Source: Borreliella spielmanii (GTDB lineage: Bacteria; Spirochaetota; Spirochaetia; Borreliales; Borreliaceae). Taken from it: a stretch of DNA of 64,000 nucleotides. The position numbers were made by a program, and so were the translations under genes. The notes below the pieces were generated by a model, which was not told where the DNA came from, did not search any database, and saw nothing but the letters and a program-made list of their open reading frames with translations. The stretch is taken from assembly GCF_014201705.1 (NCBI RefSeq), contig NZ_JACHFA010000002.1, positions 62,001 through 126,000 on the forward strand. Reading direction: 5' to 3'. This document shows, piece after piece, positions 18,079-27,647 of the stretch (within the stretch, counting starts at the first letter, position 1; each line of letters opens with the position of its first letter).

Positions 18079-19497
18079 TTAGATTTGATTTTTTATTTTT
18101 TTTATCAGATTTTCATCCAGCTTAATATGTAAATTTTTTTCTGCTTTTGGAATTACAAGGCCTGGCTTTCCATTTTTAACTCTTCTTAAATTTTTAACTT
18201 GAGTGTAGTAAAGATCCGCTTTTCCCGATTTTTTTGCTAATTTTGTATAATTCACACATAAATTACCAGCAGCTAAAAGTACCTCAAGGCAAGGGGTTTT
18301 ATTTTTTTGACTTTTAATAAAAACATAAGCTCCAGGGTAATCTCTTGTATGAAGCCAATAGTCATTTCCTTTAACACAATGTCTTAAGAGTTCATCGTTT
18401 TCTTTTGCGCTTCTTCCGACAATAATTTCAAATCCACAAGATCTAAAATGCAAGCCCATCTTTGGTGTTTTTTCTTTTTTTTTAATAGTAGTTTTTTCTT
18501 GATTATACTCTTCTTTTGGAATGAAATTTTCTACTTTTAACATAGTTATTTTTGATTGAATAAGATTAAATTTATCTAGATTTTCTTTTAATTGATTTTG
18601 TATAGTTTTAAAAGAATTTTTTCCTTTTTTATATGCTTTAAAATATTGTAAGGCATTTTCTTTTGCTGATAATGATTGATTTAACGATATTTTTATTTTT
18701 TCTTCTTTATAATTTAAGAGGTTTATTTCTTTAAGCCCTTTTTGTATTTTGCTAATATTTAATAAAATCAACTCACCTTTTTCTTTTTCATTTTCAATGT
18801 TTTCAATCAGTTTGATTTGTTGTTTTAAAGACTTTATTCTTTTCTCCAAATCAATTAGATCTTTTTTATATTTTTCAATAAGTAATTCTTTTATATTGGT
18901 GTTTTTAATTTGACTGCCGAGTGATTCGTAGTAATTTTCAAGAAATTCAGAATAAGATGTATAGCCAGCGTTATTGTATTCTTCTTTTAGCCCCATTAAT
19001 TTTTTATCAGACACTTTATTGCTTTCATGTATTTCTTTAGCTTTTAAAAAGATTTCACCTGTTGTTTCTTTTATTTTGGGTCTTCTGTAATAAGCATCTA
19101 GTATTTTAAAGTTTTGGTTTGTAGCTATTATATTTGGAGAGGATGGCCACAATTTAATAAATAAAATAATTATATCTTTTTTTAAAATCTCAAGAGAAAT
19201 GATTCTTTCATTTTTCATTTGGAAAGCTTTTAGAATTTTTCCATTTTGAATTTTTGATTTTAAGAATTCAGAAAATCTTAATTTTAAGGCATTCTTTTTG
19301 TAATTTTTTTTTGTTATATGGAATCTAGTAGTGTTTGGATTTAAAGAGATTAATATTTTAAATTTTTTATTTTCAATTTTATTGTAAATCTCTAAAATCA
19401 AACTTTTGTAATCCGGTTGTATTATTTTTTTAATTAAAGAGTTTGTGAAAGGAATTTCTTTAATTAAAGTATTTATTTCAACGTAATTCAAAGACAT
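18079..19497 (-). CDS. rqcH: RqcH/NFACT-family protein (fibronectin-binding protein homologue)
   Basis: A 472-aa NFACT protein, the bacterial RqcH/Rqc2 family that binds stalled 50S subunits and directs alanine tailing. The order is an NFACT-N domain (about 1-165), helical and coiled-coil regions (about 170-330, very Lys/Glu rich) and an NFACT-R domain (about 345-450), where NDYWLHTRDYPGAYVFI matches the family core. It is shorter than the usual 550-570 aa. At residues 97-98, where B. subtilis RqcH has its Asp-Arg motif, this protein reads Glu-Arg. The B31 equivalent, BB0347, was reported to bind fibronectin, but no signal peptide is visible, so a cytosolic translation-quality role is likely. 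Confidence 0.88.
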   Translation of the reverse strand: MSLNYVEINTLIKEIPFTNSLIKKIIQPDYKSLILEIYNKIENKKFKILISLNPNTTRFHITKKNYKKNALKLRFSEFLKSKIQNGKILKAFQMKNERIISLEILKKDIIILFIKLWPSSPNIIATNQNFKILDAYYRRPKIKETTGEIFLKAKEIHESNKVSDKKLMGLKEEYNNAGYTSYSEFLENYYESLGSQIKNTNIKELLIEKYKKDLIDLEKRIKSLKQQIKLIENIENEKEKGELILLNISKIQKGLKEINLLNYKEEKIKISLNQSLSAKENALQYFKAYKKGKNSFKTIQNQLKENLDKFNLIQSKITMLKVENFIPKEEYNQEKTTIKKKEKTPKMGLHFRSCGFEIIVGRSAKENDELLRHCVKGNDYWLHTRDYPGAYVFIKSQKNKTPCLEVLLAAGNLCVNYTKLAKKSGKADLYYTQVKNLRRVKNGKPGLVIPKAEKNLHIKLDENLIKKIKNQI

Positions 19498-19561
19498 TTT
19501 TTTAAAATCCTAATTCTTTAAAAGTGTTTATACCTAAGCTTTAAATTTTTATTTTATGTAT

Positions 19562-19588
19562 TAAACTATTACTACTAATAATAGTTTA
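19562..19588. promoter_or_regulatory. Perfect 10-bp inverted repeat between rqcH and lolA
   Basis: Arms TAAACTATTA (19562-19571) and TAATAGTTTA (19579-19588) with a 7-base spacer lie in the 190-base divergent gap, followed by a TTTACA box at 19589-19594. There is no T-run or G+C content for a terminator, so an operator for a dimeric regulator is possible. Confidence 0.35.
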
Positions 19589-19687
19589 TTTACATGATAT
19601 GTAGTATTATGAAAATAAAGTTTATTAGCAATAAATTTTTAATGTAATTTTGTTAATAGCTTAAGCTTAATAATAAGAGTTCATAGA

Positions 19688-20341
19688 ATGATAAAAACAC
19701 TACTTTTTTTATTTGTTTTGTATCCTGTTGCTTTGTTTGCTCAAATATCTGCAAATCAATATTTTGAAGGAATTTATGCTAAATATCAAAATATAGGGGA
19801 TATGCAAGCAACAATTAATTTCACTTTAAAAGGATTAAAGCAAACAGGTGTTTTGCTTTATAAGTTCCCAGACAAGTTTATTATTAATCTAGATTCAAAT
19901 AATCAAGTTTTTGTAAGTGATGGTGAATTTTTAACAGTTTATGTTCCATCTCTTGGGACTTCGTTTAAGCAGCAATTAATAAAAGGTAGCAGTGGGGGGG
20001 GGCTTATGAAAGTTTTAAATAGTGAGTACAGCGTGTCTTATACTAATTCTCCAAATTTAGAAGCTCTCGATTCATCTGATTCTGGAAAATATATTAAATT
20101 AACCTTTTCTAGAAAGCTTTACAAGGGGGCTGCTACTATTAATTCTTTTATTATTGCTTTTACTCCGGATGGAATAATTAGAAGAATTACTGCTTATCCT
20201 ACTAGTGGTGGGCGTGAAATAGTTATTGATTTAGCTGCTGTGAAGTTTAATGTTGGAATTCTTGATAGTAAATTTAACTATGATCCTCCAAAATCTTCAA
20301 ATAAGGTAGATAATTTTTTATATGATATTAAAAAAAATTAA
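19688..20341 (+). CDS. lolA: LolA-like periplasmic lipoprotein carrier
   Basis: A 217-aa secreted protein with a signal peptide (about residues 1-20, cut after LFA) followed by a LolA-type open beta-barrel: repeated short strands, the VLLYKFPDKFIINL segment near 56-69 typical of the family, and a C-terminal half with the VIDLAAVKFN strand. It should pick up lipoproteins from the inner-membrane Lol exporter and carry them across the periplasm. By order it is BB0346, reported to be an essential LolA homologue; no LolB acceptor is known in Borrelia, and none is in the window. It is the first gene of a + strand run leading to the RodZ-like gene and uvrD. Confidence 0.85.
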   Translation: MIKTLLFLFVLYPVALFAQISANQYFEGIYAKYQNIGDMQATINFTLKGLKQTGVLLYKFPDKFIINLDSNNQVFVSDGEFLTVYVPSLGTSFKQQLIKGSSGGGLMKVLNSEYSVSYTNSPNLEALDSSDSGKYIKLTFSRKLYKGAATINSFIIAFTPDGIIRRITAYPTSGGREIVIDLAAVKFNVGILDSKFNYDPPKSSNKVDNFLYDIKKN

Positions 20342-20352
20342 GGTTTAAATCT

Positions 20353-21555
20353 ATGGAAGAAAATGATTTTATTAAATTTGGGAGTTATTTGAGAAAAGTT
20401 AGAAATGGTAAAAATTTGACTCTTGAAATGGTAGCTGATGATATTAAAATTTCTATTAAGTACCTTAAAGCTCTTGAAGATTCTAATATTGAAATTTTTC
20501 CAAATGAAGTTTTGGCTGTTGGATTTTTAAGAACTTATAGCGAATATTTAGATATTGATTCTAAATTAATATCAACACTTTTTAAGGACTATAAAAGAAA
20601 ACTTAATAGTAGTTACATTGGGATTAGATTTGAAGATAAAATTTCAAATTCAGGGTTTTTAAGCGATAATAAAGTTCCTTCGGACAAAAAAATGTTGTTT
20701 TTTAGTTTAGATTCTTTAAGTATGTTAAGAATCCTGTTAGGAATTGTTGGTGTTATTTTGCTATTATTTATGCTATTTGCTTTTAAGGAAGTGGAAGTTT
20801 ATTTTAAAAAATTTTTTAAGATTAGTCAGGATGAGAAGATAATTTCAAATATTCATGAAGTGTCTTTTGATAAAAAGAATTTTTGGAATGTTTCTCTTAA
20901 AGAGGGGGATTTTTTATCTTTAACGTGTGGTGATAATGTCGCAAAATATAGAACATCGTTTATTAGTGATGATTTAGTTATTGTTGATGAGTCTAAAAAA
21001 AATAAAAATATTTTTAATTTAGGAGAGTTTAAAGAGATAAATCTTGATGATAATCTGAGAGTTAAAATTATTTATGAGAATTATTATTATGATAAGTTAA
21101 AAATAGCCCATGTAAGTTTAGAGTCTTTTGCTTTAAATGTTAAATATGTATCTGAGACTAATATTGACAATAGATTTAATATTTTAAATTGGCAGTTTGA
21201 TGTTAAGGGAACTGAAAAATTACCAAGTAGTAATTATCTTACTCTATATTCTTCTCAAAAACTTTCAAATGTTGATTTAAAAATTGATTTTTTAAATGAT
21301 ACATTTTTTAGATATGCTGATGAAAACAATCTTCATGGCAAATCTTTTTTTGCGTCCAAAGGTATTCCTATTAATTTAGCTTTTGAAAAATCTTTAATAT
21401 TATTCTTTTCAAGACTTTCTGATGTTAATATTATTCTCAATGACAGAGACATTACTCCTTTTTTAAAAGAGCAGGGAAAAGAAATTTTTGCTGTCCAATT
21501 TTTTTGGGTAAAGACACCCTCAGGGTTTGATCTTAAGGTTTCTGAAGTTTATTAG
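20353..21555 (+). CDS. RodZ-like protein with N-terminal helix-turn-helix
   Basis: A 400-aa protein. Residues 8-75 form the RodZ/HTH_25 domain (GSYLRKVRNGKNLTLEMVAD, then IKYLKALEDSN), which in RodZ binds the actin MreB. A single membrane segment lies at about 118-142 (LRILLGIVGVILLLFMLFAF). The C-terminal 250 residues would be periplasmic and are beta-rich. This is the RodZ layout (cytosolic HTH, one helix, periplasmic domain), suggesting a role in cell-shape and wall-growth control. It starts 11 bases after lolA and ends 5 bases before uvrD. Confidence 0.75.
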   Translation: MEENDFIKFGSYLRKVRNGKNLTLEMVADDIKISIKYLKALEDSNIEIFPNEVLAVGFLRTYSEYLDIDSKLISTLFKDYKRKLNSSYIGIRFEDKISNSGFLSDNKVPSDKKMLFFSLDSLSMLRILLGIVGVILLLFMLFAFKEVEVYFKKFFKISQDEKIISNIHEVSFDKKNFWNVSLKEGDFLSLTCGDNVAKYRTSFISDDLVIVDESKKNKNIFNLGEFKEINLDDNLRVKIIYENYYYDKLKIAHVSLESFALNVKYVSETNIDNRFNILNWQFDVKGTEKLPSSNYLTLYSSQKLSNVDLKIDFLNDTFFRYADENNLHGKSFFASKGIPINLAFEKSLILFFSRLSDVNIILNDRDITPFLKEQGKEIFAVQFFWVKTPSGFDLKVSEVY

Positions 21556-21560
21556 TAATA

Positions 21561-23657
21561 ATGGATAAAATAAAGAATTTTTTTTCTAGCTTAAATGTTT
21601 TTCAAGAAAAAATTGTTTTTAGTGAAAGTAAAAATCCAATTCTTGTTTTGGCAGGGCCTGGAAGTGGTAAAACAAGGGTTATAATTGCAAAAATTGTGTA
21701 TTTAATCAAACATATGAATATAAACCCTAATGAAATTTTGGCTTTAACTTTTACCAATAAAGCTGCAAATGAAATGAATGACAGAATAAACGATCTTTTA
21801 AAATTTGACAAGAAACTCCATATTCAAACTTTTCATTCTTTTGGGTCTTGGCTTTTAAGATGTTACTATAAGGATTTTGACAAGAATTATGATTCAAATT
21901 TTACAATTTGGGATACTAATGATGTTGTTAGATTTGTCAAGCAAATTAATCTTGCTTCAAATCTTGAAATGGCAAAGCATATTGCGGCTTTGATTTTAAA
22001 AGGCAAAGAAAATTTTTTTTTAGGAAAATCTGTTGAATTTACAGAAAAGGAAGCTGAGTATATTAAAATTTATGAGGAAGAAAAAGCTAAAAATAATGCT
22101 TTTGATTTTTCAGATCTTATTATTAAATCTATTTTAATGCTAAGACAGTCTAAACCTCTAAAAGAATCTGTTCAATCTAAATTTAAAGTGATTTTTGTAG
22201 ATGAGTATCAAGATACAAATTATTCACAATTTTTATTTTTGAAAGAACTTTATTTAGATGGTATGTATTTTATGGTTGTAGGAGATGAAGATCAGTCAAT
22301 ATATTCTTTTAGAGGAGCTAGAATTGAAAATATTCTTGAATTTGAAAAAACTTTCGGCAATGTTATTAAATTTTATTTAGTGCAAAATTATCGTTCAAGT
22401 TCAAATATAGTGGGTATTGCAAATGGGGTTATATCGAAAAATAAAAATAGATATGAGAAACAAATAATAACTCAAAATAGTTCTGATAAAAGAATGAAAT
22501 TTTTAGTTTTTCAAAGCACATCAGATGAAGCTGAATATTTTTCTAACTTACTTACTCTCAATGATGTTGAGACAGCAATACTTTATAGATTTAATTCCCA
22601 ATCTTTTTATTTTGAAACATCGTTTTTAAAGAAAAATATCTCATACAAGGTTTTAGGATCAATTAAATTTTATGAGAGAGAGGAAATAAAGGATATTATG
22701 TGTTTGCTTAGGCTTTTTATAAACAGGAAAGATAAAATAGCTTTTTTGAGAATAATAAACAAGCCTTCTAGAGGAATTGGGAAAACTACTCTAGACAAAA
22801 TAATTAGTGCTTTAAATGATGATGGTGTTAATTTTAATTTGTTTTGTGCGAGTAAAAAGGTTTTAGGCTTGCTTAAAAATAGAGCTAAAGAGTCCCTTTT
22901 ATTGTTTTTAAATGCTTATGATGATCTGAGTAAAAAACTTTTTGAAGATCATTACATTAATTTATCTGCTTTTATTAATGATATTGTAATTAAGTTTGGT
23001 CTTTTAGATTATTATAAAAAATTTGATAAGGAAGAAAAATTAAGAAACATTGACGAGCTTATTAATAGCGGAATTGAATATTCGGGTACATTTGAAGGTC
23101 TTGCTATATTTTTAGAAAATTCTTCACTTTCTCCTTTAATTTCTGGAGATTTTAAGTCTAATATATTTTTGTCTTCAATTCATGGTGTTAAGGGACTTGA
23201 ATTTGATAGAGTTGTGATTTCTGGACTTGAGAAAGGTCTTTTACCAGCTGAAATTGAAGAATTAACAGAAGATAGGCTTGAGGAAGAGAGAAGACTTTTT
23301 TATGTTGCAATCACGAGAGCTAAATCAGAGCTTATTATTACCTTAAATTTGAGGCGAGCTTTTAGAGGTTCTTTTAAAAGCACTGCGCTTTCTGTTTTTT
23401 TCCAAGATATTGACAAAAACTCTTATGACATTGTCTTTATTCCCGAATATTTGAAAGAGTATTTCAACAATTTTTTTATTAATAATAAAAGTGTTGTTAG
23501 ATTTAATATTGGAGATTATATAATTTATAATGAAGAAAAGGGAATGATTATTGATAGCTGGTACCAAGGTAACTTGCAGTTTGTTAAAATTAGTTTGAGA
23601 AATGGTAAGAAGGCTATTTTGAGTCCTGAGTATATTAAAAAAATTATTAAAGTTTAG
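21561..23657 (+). CDS. uvrD: UvrD/PcrA-type superfamily 1 DNA helicase
   Basis: A 3'-5' DNA helicase for nucleotide excision and mismatch repair and for clearing recombination intermediates. All SF1A motifs are present in order: LAGPGSGKTR (about residues 30-39), ALTFTNKAANEM, VIFVDEYQDT (about 211-220), VVGDEDQSIYSFRG, QNYRSS, SSIHGVKGLEFDRVV and FYVAITRAK. Residues 645-698 (FNIGDYIIYNEEKG onward) form the C-terminal Tudor-like RNA-polymerase-binding module of PcrA/UvrD. Length is normal. It starts 5 bases after the RodZ-like stop, so it is co-transcribed with lolA, and continues 9 bases later into gatC. Confidence 0.95.
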   Translation: MDKIKNFFSSLNVFQEKIVFSESKNPILVLAGPGSGKTRVIIAKIVYLIKHMNINPNEILALTFTNKAANEMNDRINDLLKFDKKLHIQTFHSFGSWLLRCYYKDFDKNYDSNFTIWDTNDVVRFVKQINLASNLEMAKHIAALILKGKENFFLGKSVEFTEKEAEYIKIYEEEKAKNNAFDFSDLIIKSILMLRQSKPLKESVQSKFKVIFVDEYQDTNYSQFLFLKELYLDGMYFMVVGDEDQSIYSFRGARIENILEFEKTFGNVIKFYLVQNYRSSSNIVGIANGVISKNKNRYEKQIITQNSSDKRMKFLVFQSTSDEAEYFSNLLTLNDVETAILYRFNSQSFYFETSFLKKNISYKVLGSIKFYEREEIKDIMCLLRLFINRKDKIAFLRIINKPSRGIGKTTLDKIISALNDDGVNFNLFCASKKVLGLLKNRAKESLLLFLNAYDDLSKKLFEDHYINLSAFINDIVIKFGLLDYYKKFDKEEKLRNIDELINSGIEYSGTFEGLAIFLENSSLSPLISGDFKSNIFLSSIHGVKGLEFDRVVISGLEKGLLPAEIEELTEDRLEEERRLFYVAITRAKSELIITLNLRRAFRGSFKSTALSVFFQDIDKNSYDIVFIPEYLKEYFNNFFINNKSVVRFNIGDYIIYNEEKGMIIDSWYQGNLQFVKISLRNGKKAILSPEYIKKIIKV

Positions 23658-23666
23658 AGGTTTATT

Positions 23667-23942
23667 TTGAAAGATATACATTTAGAAAATAGCTTGAAAT
23701 TAAGCTTAGTAAGGCTTGGTGGAGAGAGTGAAGATAAATTTATTTCAAAATTTGAAAAAGTTATTAGATTGGTTGATGAAATTTTAAATTTTGAGGTTCA
23801 AATTAATTTTAATGCTAATAAGAAAAAGATTTCTACATTGCGTGAGGATAAAGTAAGATTTTCTCTTCCTATTGAATCGATTAAGAGGCTGAGTAATTCG
23901 TTTTTAGATGGATATTTTTCATCTCCTAAAATATTAGAATAA
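23667..23942 (+). CDS. gatC: Asp/Glu-tRNA amidotransferase subunit C
   Basis: Small subunit of the GatCAB complex, which turns Glu-tRNA(Gln) (and in many bacteria Asp-tRNA(Asn)) into Gln-tRNA. GatC wraps around and stabilises GatA-GatB. The 91-aa length is normal, and the family pattern of a helical N-terminus (LGGESEDKFISKFEKVIRLV) then LREDKVRFS is visible. The start is TTG at 23667, fixed by GAGG 7 bases upstream. Without GlnRS, which Borrelia is known to lack, the complex is essential for glutamine decoding. Confidence 0.88.
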   Translation: MKDIHLENSLKLSLVRLGGESEDKFISKFEKVIRLVDEILNFEVQINFNANKKKISTLREDKVRFSLPIESIKRLSNSFLDGYFSSPKILE

Positions 23943-23952
23943 GGATAAGGTT

Positions 23953-25398
23953 TTGGACTTAAGCAATTTAACTTTAACCAAAATTCAAGAATTAGTTTTA
24001 ACTAAAAAATGTAAAATTTATGATATTTTGCTTGCTTATAAAAATAATTATGAATTAAATAAAGATATTAATGGATATATTGAATTTTTTGATGATTCTT
24101 TAGAGATTGCAAAAAGGTATGACGATTGTTTAGAAAATTGTGAATTAGAGAATTTTCCTTTAATTGGTATGCTTATTGCTGTTAAAGATAATATTTCAAT
24201 TCAAGATAAATCTTTAACCTGTGCTTCTGAAATTTTAAAAGGCTATATTTCTCCTTATGATGCAACTGTGATCAAAAGGCTTAAGAATAAAGGAGCAATT
24301 TTAATTGGTAGAACCAATATGGATGAATTTGCCATGGGTTCTACTTGTGAATTTTCTTATTATGGCGCAACTTTAAATCCTTTAAATAGAGAATATGTTA
24401 TAGGTGGTAGTTCTGGAGGCTCTGCAGCTGTAGTTGCATCTTTTCAGGCACCTTTTTCGCTTGGTAGTGATACTGGGGGTTCTGTTAGACTTCCTGCATC
24501 TTATTCAGGAATTTTGGGCTTCAAGCCTTCTTATGGGGGTCTTTCTCGTTATGGACTTGCATCTTATGCTTCTTCTTTTGATCAAATAGGCTTTTTTGCG
24601 CATTCTATTGAAGATATTGCTTTAATCTTAAAGCATACTTGTGGATCTGATGAAATGGATTCTACTAGTGTAGACATCTTTGATGATTTTTATCCTTTAA
24701 AAATTGAGTCTTTGCAAGGTAAAAATTTAGTTGTGATTAAAGAACTTAGCGAAGATTTAATGGACAAAAATATTGCAACTAGTTTTTCTAAATTTAAATT
24801 AGATCTTTTGTCAAAAGGTATTAATATAAAAGAAGTTTCAATAGAAGAGATTAATTTTATTTTATCAATTTATTATACAATTTCTCCTGTTGAAGCATCC
24901 TCAAATCTTGCTCGTTATACTGGGCTTTGTTATGGTAAGAGAATGTCAGAAAATTTAAGCCTTAATGATTTTTATTTTAAACATAGGAGCAATTTCTTGT
25001 CAGAAGAAGTTAAAAGACGCATTGTTCTTGGAAATTATTTGTTGTCAGAAGGATATGATGCTAAATATTATGCAAAAGCTTGCGAAATTCTTCAAAATTT
25101 GATTATTCCCAAATTCAACAAGCTTTTTGAAAGTTGTGATTTTATTATCACTCCTACAAGTTTTGTTAAACCTTTTAGGGTTGGTTTGGCTTTTGATGAT
25201 CCTGTTAAAATGTATTATTCAGATATTTGTACTGTGATTGCAAATCTTATTGGAGCTCCTGCTATTTCGCTTCCGTATTCTAAGGATAAAGAAGGATTAT
25301 CGATTGGAATGCAAATTATTGGGCGCAGTAAAAAGGATTTTGAACTTTTAAGTTTTTCAAAAAATGTGATTAGGGAATTGGGATTGAATGGAATATAA
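23953..25398 (+). CDS. gatA: Asp/Glu-tRNA amidotransferase subunit A
   Basis: Amidase-signature subunit that releases ammonia from glutamine and passes it to GatB. The 481-aa length is normal. The Ser-cisSer-Lys triad is intact: VKDN near residue 76 gives the lysine, and GGSSGGSAAVV near 154-164 gives the serines, with GSDTGGSVRLPAS following. TTG start at 23953, ten bases after the gatC stop, behind AAGG. It overlaps gatB by 11 bases, and the three subunits are made from one message. Confidence 0.96.
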   Translation: MDLSNLTLTKIQELVLTKKCKIYDILLAYKNNYELNKDINGYIEFFDDSLEIAKRYDDCLENCELENFPLIGMLIAVKDNISIQDKSLTCASEILKGYISPYDATVIKRLKNKGAILIGRTNMDEFAMGSTCEFSYYGATLNPLNREYVIGGSSGGSAAVVASFQAPFSLGSDTGGSVRLPASYSGILGFKPSYGGLSRYGLASYASSFDQIGFFAHSIEDIALILKHTCGSDEMDSTSVDIFDDFYPLKIESLQGKNLVVIKELSEDLMDKNIATSFSKFKLDLLSKGINIKEVSIEEINFILSIYYTISPVEASSNLARYTGLCYGKRMSENLSLNDFYFKHRSNFLSEEVKRRIVLGNYLLSEGYDAKYYAKACEILQNLIIPKFNKLFESCDFIITPTSFVKPFRVGLAFDDPVKMYYSDICTVIANLIGAPAISLPYSKDKEGLSIGMQIIGRSKKDFELLSFSKNVIRELGLNGI

Positions 25399-26845
25399 AT
25401 TAGTTATTGGATTAGAAATTCATATTCAGCTAGGTTTAAAAACAAAGGCTTTTTGTGGATGTAAAAATGAGTTTGGAGGAGTCCCTAACTCTCGTATTTG
25501 TCCAATTTGCCTTGGGTTACCCGGGGCATTGCCAAGTGTGAATGTAGAGCTTATTAATAGTGCAATTTTAGCAGGGCATGCCACAAGCTCAAAGATTAGC
25601 CGCGTTGTTAAATTTGATAGAAAACATTATTATTATCCAGATTTACCAAAAGGATATCAAATCTCACAAAATGATAAGCCAATTTGTGAGGGAGGAAGCT
25701 TATTGATTGAAACTTCTGCTGGGCTTAAAAAGATTAACATTATTAGAATTCATATGGAAGAAGATTCAGGTAAAAGTCTACATTTGCTTGATAGTGAAAA
25801 TCAAAGTTATATTGATTTTAATCGTTCAGGGGCTCCTTTGCTTGAGATTGTCTCTGCTCCAGATATTAGCAGTGGAGATGAGGCAGTTGCTTTTTTAAGT
25901 TCTTTAAGAGAAATTTTTAGGTATCTTGATTTGTCAGAATGCAATATGGAAAATGGTTCTTTCAGATGTGATGTAAATGTTAATTTAATTATTAAAGAGA
26001 GTGACGTTGAGTATAAAACTCCTATAGCTGAAATAAAGAATTTAAACTCTTTTAAATCTATTAAAGCTGCCATTGAATATGAAGAATTAAGACAACAAGA
26101 AGAATGGGTTAAATTTAGGAAAACTCTTGATAGTTGTGGTAAGCATACTAGAGGATTTGATGATAAGAGCGGAATAACAGTGATTCAAAGGGATAAAGAA
26201 ACAGTATCTGATTATCGTTATTTCCAAGAACCCGATTTGCCTTTAATAGAGATTGATGATTTTTATATTGATAATATTAAAAAATTAAAGTTAATTGAGC
26301 TTCCATTTGATGCAAGAGTTAGACTTAAGGCCCAATATGGATTAAGTGATTTTGATGTTACTACTTTAACATCAGATAAGCATTTACTTAGATATTTTGA
26401 AGAGGCTGTTATTAATTCAAGCGATCCTAAAAAAGTATCCAATTGGGTATTATCCGAAGTTTTAAGTGTTCTTAATGACAAAGGAATTAGTGTTCTTGAA
26501 TATGACTTGCCTCCAAGTTATATTACAGAGCTTGTTGAATTTATTGTTGATGGTAAAATAAGTGGTAAAATGGCAAAAAAAGTGTTTTCAGAGATGATGG
26601 CTAGAAAAGTTTCAGCTTCTGTTATTATAAGTGAAAATCAATTAGAGCAAATAAGTGACGAGTTTATTATTAAACAGATTGTTCTTGAAGTTTTAAATGA
26701 AAATCCCAAATCAATTGAACTTTACAAAAAGGGTAAAGATCATGCTATTAAATTTATGATGGGGCAAATAATGAAAAAATCTTCAGGAAAGATTAATCCT
26801 ATACTTGCAAATGAAATTCTTTTACAAAGTTTAGCAAATGTATGA
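25388..26845 (+). CDS. gatB: Asp/Glu-tRNA amidotransferase subunit B
   Basis: Kinase/transamidase subunit that phosphorylates the misacylated amino acid on tRNA and replaces it with an amide. The 485-aa length is standard. The opening VIGLEIHIQL (about residues 6-15) is the family signature. CGC and CPIC near residues 23-43 could form a zinc site, RKHYYYPDLPKGYQISQ lines the active site, and the C-terminal 110 residues are the helical tail (YqeY-like) that touches tRNA. It overlaps the downstream aminotransferase-like gene by 8 bases. Confidence 0.97.
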   Translation: MEYKLVIGLEIHIQLGLKTKAFCGCKNEFGGVPNSRICPICLGLPGALPSVNVELINSAILAGHATSSKISRVVKFDRKHYYYPDLPKGYQISQNDKPICEGGSLLIETSAGLKKINIIRIHMEEDSGKSLHLLDSENQSYIDFNRSGAPLLEIVSAPDISSGDEAVAFLSSLREIFRYLDLSECNMENGSFRCDVNVNLIIKESDVEYKTPIAEIKNLNSFKSIKAAIEYEELRQQEEWVKFRKTLDSCGKHTRGFDDKSGITVIQRDKETVSDYRYFQEPDLPLIEIDDFYIDNIKKLKLIELPFDARVRLKAQYGLSDFDVTTLTSDKHLLRYFEEAVINSSDPKKVSNWVLSEVLSVLNDKGISVLEYDLPPSYITELVEFIVDGKISGKMAKKVFSEMMARKVSASVIISENQLEQISDEFIIKQIVLEVLNENPKSIELYKKGKDHAIKFMMGQIMKKSSGKINPILANEILLQSLANV

Positions 26846-27647
26846 TTTCTCCTTAATAGATAATTTGCCGGTGATTAAAAGAGCAAGATTTTTTTATCTT
26901 TACGATATTCATGGCAAGAGATATTTGGATTTATATTTAAATGGTGGAAAAAATTTTTTAGGCTATAGGATTCAAGGTTTAAATCGCCTTTTTAAGCAAA
27001 CTATGTCAAGGGGCTTGATATCTCCTTATCCTTCTGTTTTTAAAAATCAGTTTATCAATTTAGTATTTACTTTTTTTAAAGAGGCCGGATCCGTTTATAT
27101 TTTTAAGCTAGAGCGAGATGCAAAAGAATTTTTACTATCTTTAACTGGTAAAGATAAAGTTTTTATGCCTTGGGAAAAGGGAGAAGGAATATATGAGTTT
27201 AAAGTAGGATTTAACAATATTAAATATCCTATGATTTTTAATATTCCTTTGCCTGATTGTATGTCTGTTAGTATTGTTATCATAGATAACAATACTAGAA
27301 AAATAGAATTTAAAGATAATTTTGATGCTATAACTTTATCTTTGGCTAGACATACATTAAGCAAACTTTTGTTTTATAGAAAAAATCTCAATATTGATTT
27401 TAATTTTTTTACTACATCTTTGTTTAGAGTGACTAATAGGTATATGTTTCCTCTTTATGATGCTTGTTATCATTCTGAAATTTTTAATGAATTTCTTAGG
27501 TATGGATATTTAATTAGTCCAACTTTTAGTATTCCGTCTATTGTTCCCTTGAAGTTTTCTAAAGGAGATCTGGATAATTTTAAAAAAATTTGCTTTGCCC
27601 TTAAAAACAAGTTTGTTGATGGACTTGACAGTGATCCTTGCAAATAA
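26838..27647 (+). CDS. Shrunken class-III aminotransferase-like protein of unknown function
   Basis: A 269-aa protein whose N-terminus (about 12-45: RARFFYLYDIHGKRYLDLYL, then FLGYR) matches the start of class-III PLP aminotransferases, where the reading is roughly G-x-x-x-YDxxGxRYLD. Its C-terminus (about 228-262) fits their small domain. The central PLP-binding domain has shrunk from around 250 to about 130 residues, and I find no PLP lysine motif. It therefore probably lacks transaminase activity. It overlaps gatB by 8 bases and its 3' end holds the rplM promoter. The function is unknown. Confidence 0.65.
   Translation: MYDFSLIDNLPVIKRARFFYLYDIHGKRYLDLYLNGGKNFLGYRIQGLNRLFKQTMSRGLISPYPSVFKNQFINLVFTFFKEAGSVYIFKLERDAKEFLLSLTGKDKVFMPWEKGEGIYEFKVGFNNIKYPMIFNIPLPDCMSVSIVIIDNNTRKIEFKDNFDAITLSLARHTLSKLLFYRKNLNIDFNFFTTSLFRVTNRYMFPLYDACYHSEIFNEFLRYGYLISPTFSIPSIVPLKFSKGDLDNFKKICFALKNKFVDGLDSDPCK

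Noticed and set aside
23343..23681. A 112-codon minus frame over the end of uvrD
   Set aside because: Shadow of the UvrD C-terminal domain; product Asn/Ile rich without known family.
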